From: UBA2040 sp002332715
GTDB lineage: Bacteria; Bacteroidota; Bacteroidia; Flavobacteriales_D; Crocinitomicaceae
DNA length: 16,894 nucleotides
Assembly: GCA_029242295.1 (NCBI GenBank)
Contig: JAQWUF010000099.1
Span: 1-16,894 of the forward strand
Direction of reading: 5' to 3'
A model generated the notes under the pieces. That model ran no database searches. It was not told the origin of the DNA and worked only from the letters and a program-made list of their open reading frames with translations. Position 1 is the first letter of the stretch. Each line of letters starts with the position of its first letter. Positions 14,484 through 16,894 of the stretch are shown piece by piece. The translations under genes were made by a program, and so were the position numbers.

Positions 14484-16894
14484 ATGGCGAAAAGTCAGGA
14501 AAAAAAGGAAACCAAGAAGGCGCCGCTTACTCCAGTGGAGAAGAAAAAGTACAGTCGGCTTATTTATATTTTAGGGTTTTTTCCCCTAACGTTAATCATT
14601 TGCTTGGTTTTGTTTCAACCAAATAGCTCCATGCCGCCTGTATCGATGCTGGACAATCCACCTGAACTTTTGGCTTCTGTTGTTTATGCAGATGACGCTG
14701 AGACAGAATTAGGACGTTTTTGGCAAATTAACCGAACGAGCGTTCCTTACGAACAGATCTCCCCTTATGTATTTGACGCTTTGATTTCCACGGAAGATGA
14801 GCGTTTCATGGATCACAATGGAATCGATTTTCAAGCCCTTGCAAGAGCCATAGGTCGTGCGGGTCAAGATGGCGGAGGGTCAACAATTACTCAACAATTG
14901 GCAAAACTTCTTTTTACCTTACAAATGCGTGAAGAGGCAACAGCCAGAGGTGAAAATTACACCCCAAATGTTGTTTCCAACTCAAAAGCTAGACGTCTTA
15001 TGTCTCGTGTAAATGAGAAAGCAAAAGAAAACATTATCGCAACACGCCTTGAAAAACGATTTACGAAAGAGGAAATCCTAACCATGTACCTAAATCAGTT
15101 TGATTTCCTGTACAATGCCGTTGGAATTGAAAATGCAGCAAAAGTTTATTTCAATAAAAATCCAATCGATCTTACAAAATCGGAAGCGGCTATGTTGGTT
15201 GGGATGTGTAAAAACCCCGCTTTGTACAATCCGCATACCCACGAAGTGAAGAACTATCGTCAGTGGTTGGCCAACAGAAAAAATGAATCAATCGATAAAA
15301 TTTTAGACGTAGATATTGCCGCGCAAAGATCAAAAGATAGCACCCGAGCAGCGAATCGTAGAAATCAAGTGCTTTTTCAATGGTTGAAAAACAGCAAGGA
15401 GAACAATAGTGCTCTACGGACCAAAATTTCACGCAAAGAATATGATAAACTCATTAAAACACCTATTGTGGTCGATTATCAAATTGTCGACCACAAAGAG
15501 GGAGTTGCGCCATATTTCAGAGAAGCTATTCGTAAAGAATTGAAAGAATTATTTAATGAAACGAACCCTGATGGTTCTCTAAAATACAAACGTGCGGATG
15601 GACGAAAATGGAACATCTATAATGATGGGCTCAAAATATATACCACCCTAAACATGGAAATGCAGCAACATGCTGAAGAGGCCATGGAAACGCATCTAAA
15701 AATAATGCAACCCCAATTTAGAAAACAATTGGATGGGTTGAAAACATTCCCATATCGTGATTTATCTCAAGAACAAGTTGCACGGTCTATAAAACGAGCA
15801 AAGCAAGAATCTGGAAGATATCAATCTCTCAAAGCGGCTGGTTTGACTGAAAAACAAATTGATAAAAACTTCTCACAACCAACAGATATGTCGGTTTTCT
15901 CATTGAATGGAGATATCGACACCACTATGTCTCCTCTTGATTCGATCCTTTATTACAAAACTTTTTTGCGCGGTGGAATGTTATCTGTAGAGCCTCAAAC
16001 TGGGTTCATTAAAGCTTGGGTTGGTGGTGCAGATATCCGTCATTTCTCCTACGATTGCGTCAGTCAATCCAGAAGACAAGTTGGTTCGACCATCAAGCCT
16101 TTCGTTTATGCCACAGCATTGGCCATGGGAACCTCCAAACCATGCACTACTTTTTCAGGTGGATATTGCGTTGGTAATTGGTGCCCAGGAGGTAAAGCTG
16201 CTGGAAGTATGGCCACAGGGTTAGCGTATTCTTCCAATCCGACTACCGTCGCTGTAATGTCCTCAATGGGGCCTTTGGCCGGCAAAGAAAACATTGCGAA
16301 ATTCTTGCGTGATGTAGATATCAATTTACCGCGAAGTCAAATTACACCGCCTATGTGTTTAGGCACTATGTCCCTTACTTTGAAGGAACTGATTCCTGCG
16401 CAAGCGATGTTCGTTAATAATGGAATTTATAATTCACCAACAGCCATTCTTCGCATTGAAGACCGAAATGGAAATGTTATTTATCAAGCACAGCCGAAAA
16501 CAAAAGAAGTATTAAACCAAAATGTAGCGTATGAAATGATCAAAATGCTAGAAGGGGTCGTAAACGTTGGAACTTCTCGCCGATTGAGAGGTTCGGCGCC
16601 TTATGCCAATATTAGGACGCCAATGGCTGGAAAAACAGGTACAACTCAAAATAACTCAGATGCCTGGTTCGTAGGCTACACGCCCGAATTGGTTACTGGT
16701 GTATGGGTTGGTGGTGAAGAAAGAGCAATCCGTTGGGGTTGGACCGGTATAGGTCAAGGTGCTTCTGCAGCGCTTCCTGCTTTTGGGTACTACATCAATA
16801 AACTGTACAAAGATCCCAAAGTGAAAATATCCAAAGGAGAATTTGAAAAACCAAAAGGATACGACCCCCTCCAATTTAGTTGTGAGGGCTTGCA
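14484..16894 (+). CDS. Class A penicillin-binding protein (PBP1A type), 3' end missing
   Basis: Open from ATG 14484 to the window end (803 codons, no stop reached). A bifunctional cell-wall synthase. A lysine-rich cytoplasmic tail and membrane helix (~26-44) precede the GT51 glycosyltransferase domain (~75-265), with ISTEDERFMDHNGIDF (101-116; catalytic E104), GGGSTITQQLAKLLF (130-144) and RLEKRFTKEEILTMYLN (188-204). The transpeptidase domain (~495-770) has S535-T-I-K538, S583-S-N585 and K717-T-G-T720. Between QQLAKLLF and RLEKRF the GT domain carries about 20 more residues than I expect (~148-175), and the linker between domains (~265-495) is long. It starts 63 bases after rodA; the gap is AT-rich with a poor -7-like TAAATTTA, so it may be the last gene of the operon or have its own promoter. 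Confidence 0.93.
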   Translation, partial: MAKSQEKKETKKAPLTPVEKKKYSRLIYILGFFPLTLIICLVLFQPNSSMPPVSMLDNPPELLASVVYADDAETELGRFWQINRTSVPYEQISPYVFDALISTEDERFMDHNGIDFQALARAIGRAGQDGGGSTITQQLAKLLFTLQMREEATARGENYTPNVVSNSKARRLMSRVNEKAKENIIATRLEKRFTKEEILTMYLNQFDFLYNAVGIENAAKVYFNKNPIDLTKSEAAMLVGMCKNPALYNPHTHEVKNYRQWLANRKNESIDKILDVDIAAQRSKDSTRAANRRNQVLFQWLKNSKENNSALRTKISRKEYDKLIKTPIVVDYQIVDHKEGVAPYFREAIRKELKELFNETNPDGSLKYKRADGRKWNIYNDGLKIYTTLNMEMQQHAEEAMETHLKIMQPQFRKQLDGLKTFPYRDLSQEQVARSIKRAKQESGRYQSLKAAGLTEKQIDKNFSQPTDMSVFSLNGDIDTTMSPLDSILYYKTFLRGGMLSVEPQTGFIKAWVGGADIRHFSYDCVSQSRRQVGSTIKPFVYATALAMGTSKPCTTFSGGYCVGNWCPGGKAAGSMATGLAYSSNPTTVAVMSSMGPLAGKENIAKFLRDVDINLPRSQITPPMCLGTMSLTLKELIPAQAMFVNNGIYNSPTAILRIEDRNGNVIYQAQPKTKEVLNQNVAYEMIKMLEGVVNVGTSRRLRGSAPYANIRTPMAGKTGTTQNNSDAWFVGYTPELVTGVWVGGEERAIRWGWTGIGQGASAALPAFGYYINKLYKDPKVKISKGEFEKPKGYDPLQFSCEGL

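Overview
The window is a stretch of chromosome from a member of the Bacteroidota, most likely Flavobacteriia; a Fluviicola/Crocinitomicaceae-type genome is my guess. The evidence is a type IX secretion (T9SS) C-terminal sorting domain, Bacteroidota-type promoter elements (TAnnTTTG) close to start codons, almost no Shine-Dalgarno sequences, moderate-to-low GC, and a purH-mreB-mreC-mreD-mrdA-rodA gene order that I recall as usual in this phylum. No rRNA, tRNA, insertion sequence, prophage or CRISPR array was found.

Layout. Positions 1-333 hold the 3' end of truA. Positions 358-633 (-) hold a short secreted protein that looks truncated. A tryptophan 2,3-dioxygenase gene (708-1658, -) is divergent from a secreted protein (1813-3372, +) that joins a mono-haem cytochrome c domain, a PHM/DBM-like two-copper monooxygenase fold and a T9SS sorting domain. 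A palindromic repeat (about 3398-3547) separates this from a convergent pair: an S41 C-terminal processing protease (3574-5166, -) preceded by an overlapping deoxycytidylate deaminase gene (5156-5593, -). Next is a decayed TRIC/UPF0126 membrane protein gene (about 5684-6303, +), whose stop codon abuts that of an orphan OmpR-type response regulator (6304-6981, -).

From 7110 to the end all genes are on the + strand. purH (purine synthesis) is followed by the elongasome cluster mreB, mreC, mreD, mrdA (PBP2) and rodA, then a class A penicillin-binding protein cut by the window end. MreB, MreC and MreD form the scaffold. RodA (SEDS glycan polymerase) and PBP2 (transpeptidase) form the synthase pair. 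The class A PBP supplies a second, self-contained glycan polymerase/crosslinker. The mreC-mreD, mreD-mrdA and mrdA-rodA junctions overlap, which implies one transcript with translational coupling.

The most interesting items are the cytochrome c/copper-monooxygenase/T9SS fusion with every expected metal ligand visible, the decayed TRIC gene, the truncated signal-peptide gene, the two-module palindromic repeat, and a 14-base motif shared by the upstream regions of purH and mreB. I do not see convincing evidence of a wholly new multi-gene system. Most of the window is core chromosome.
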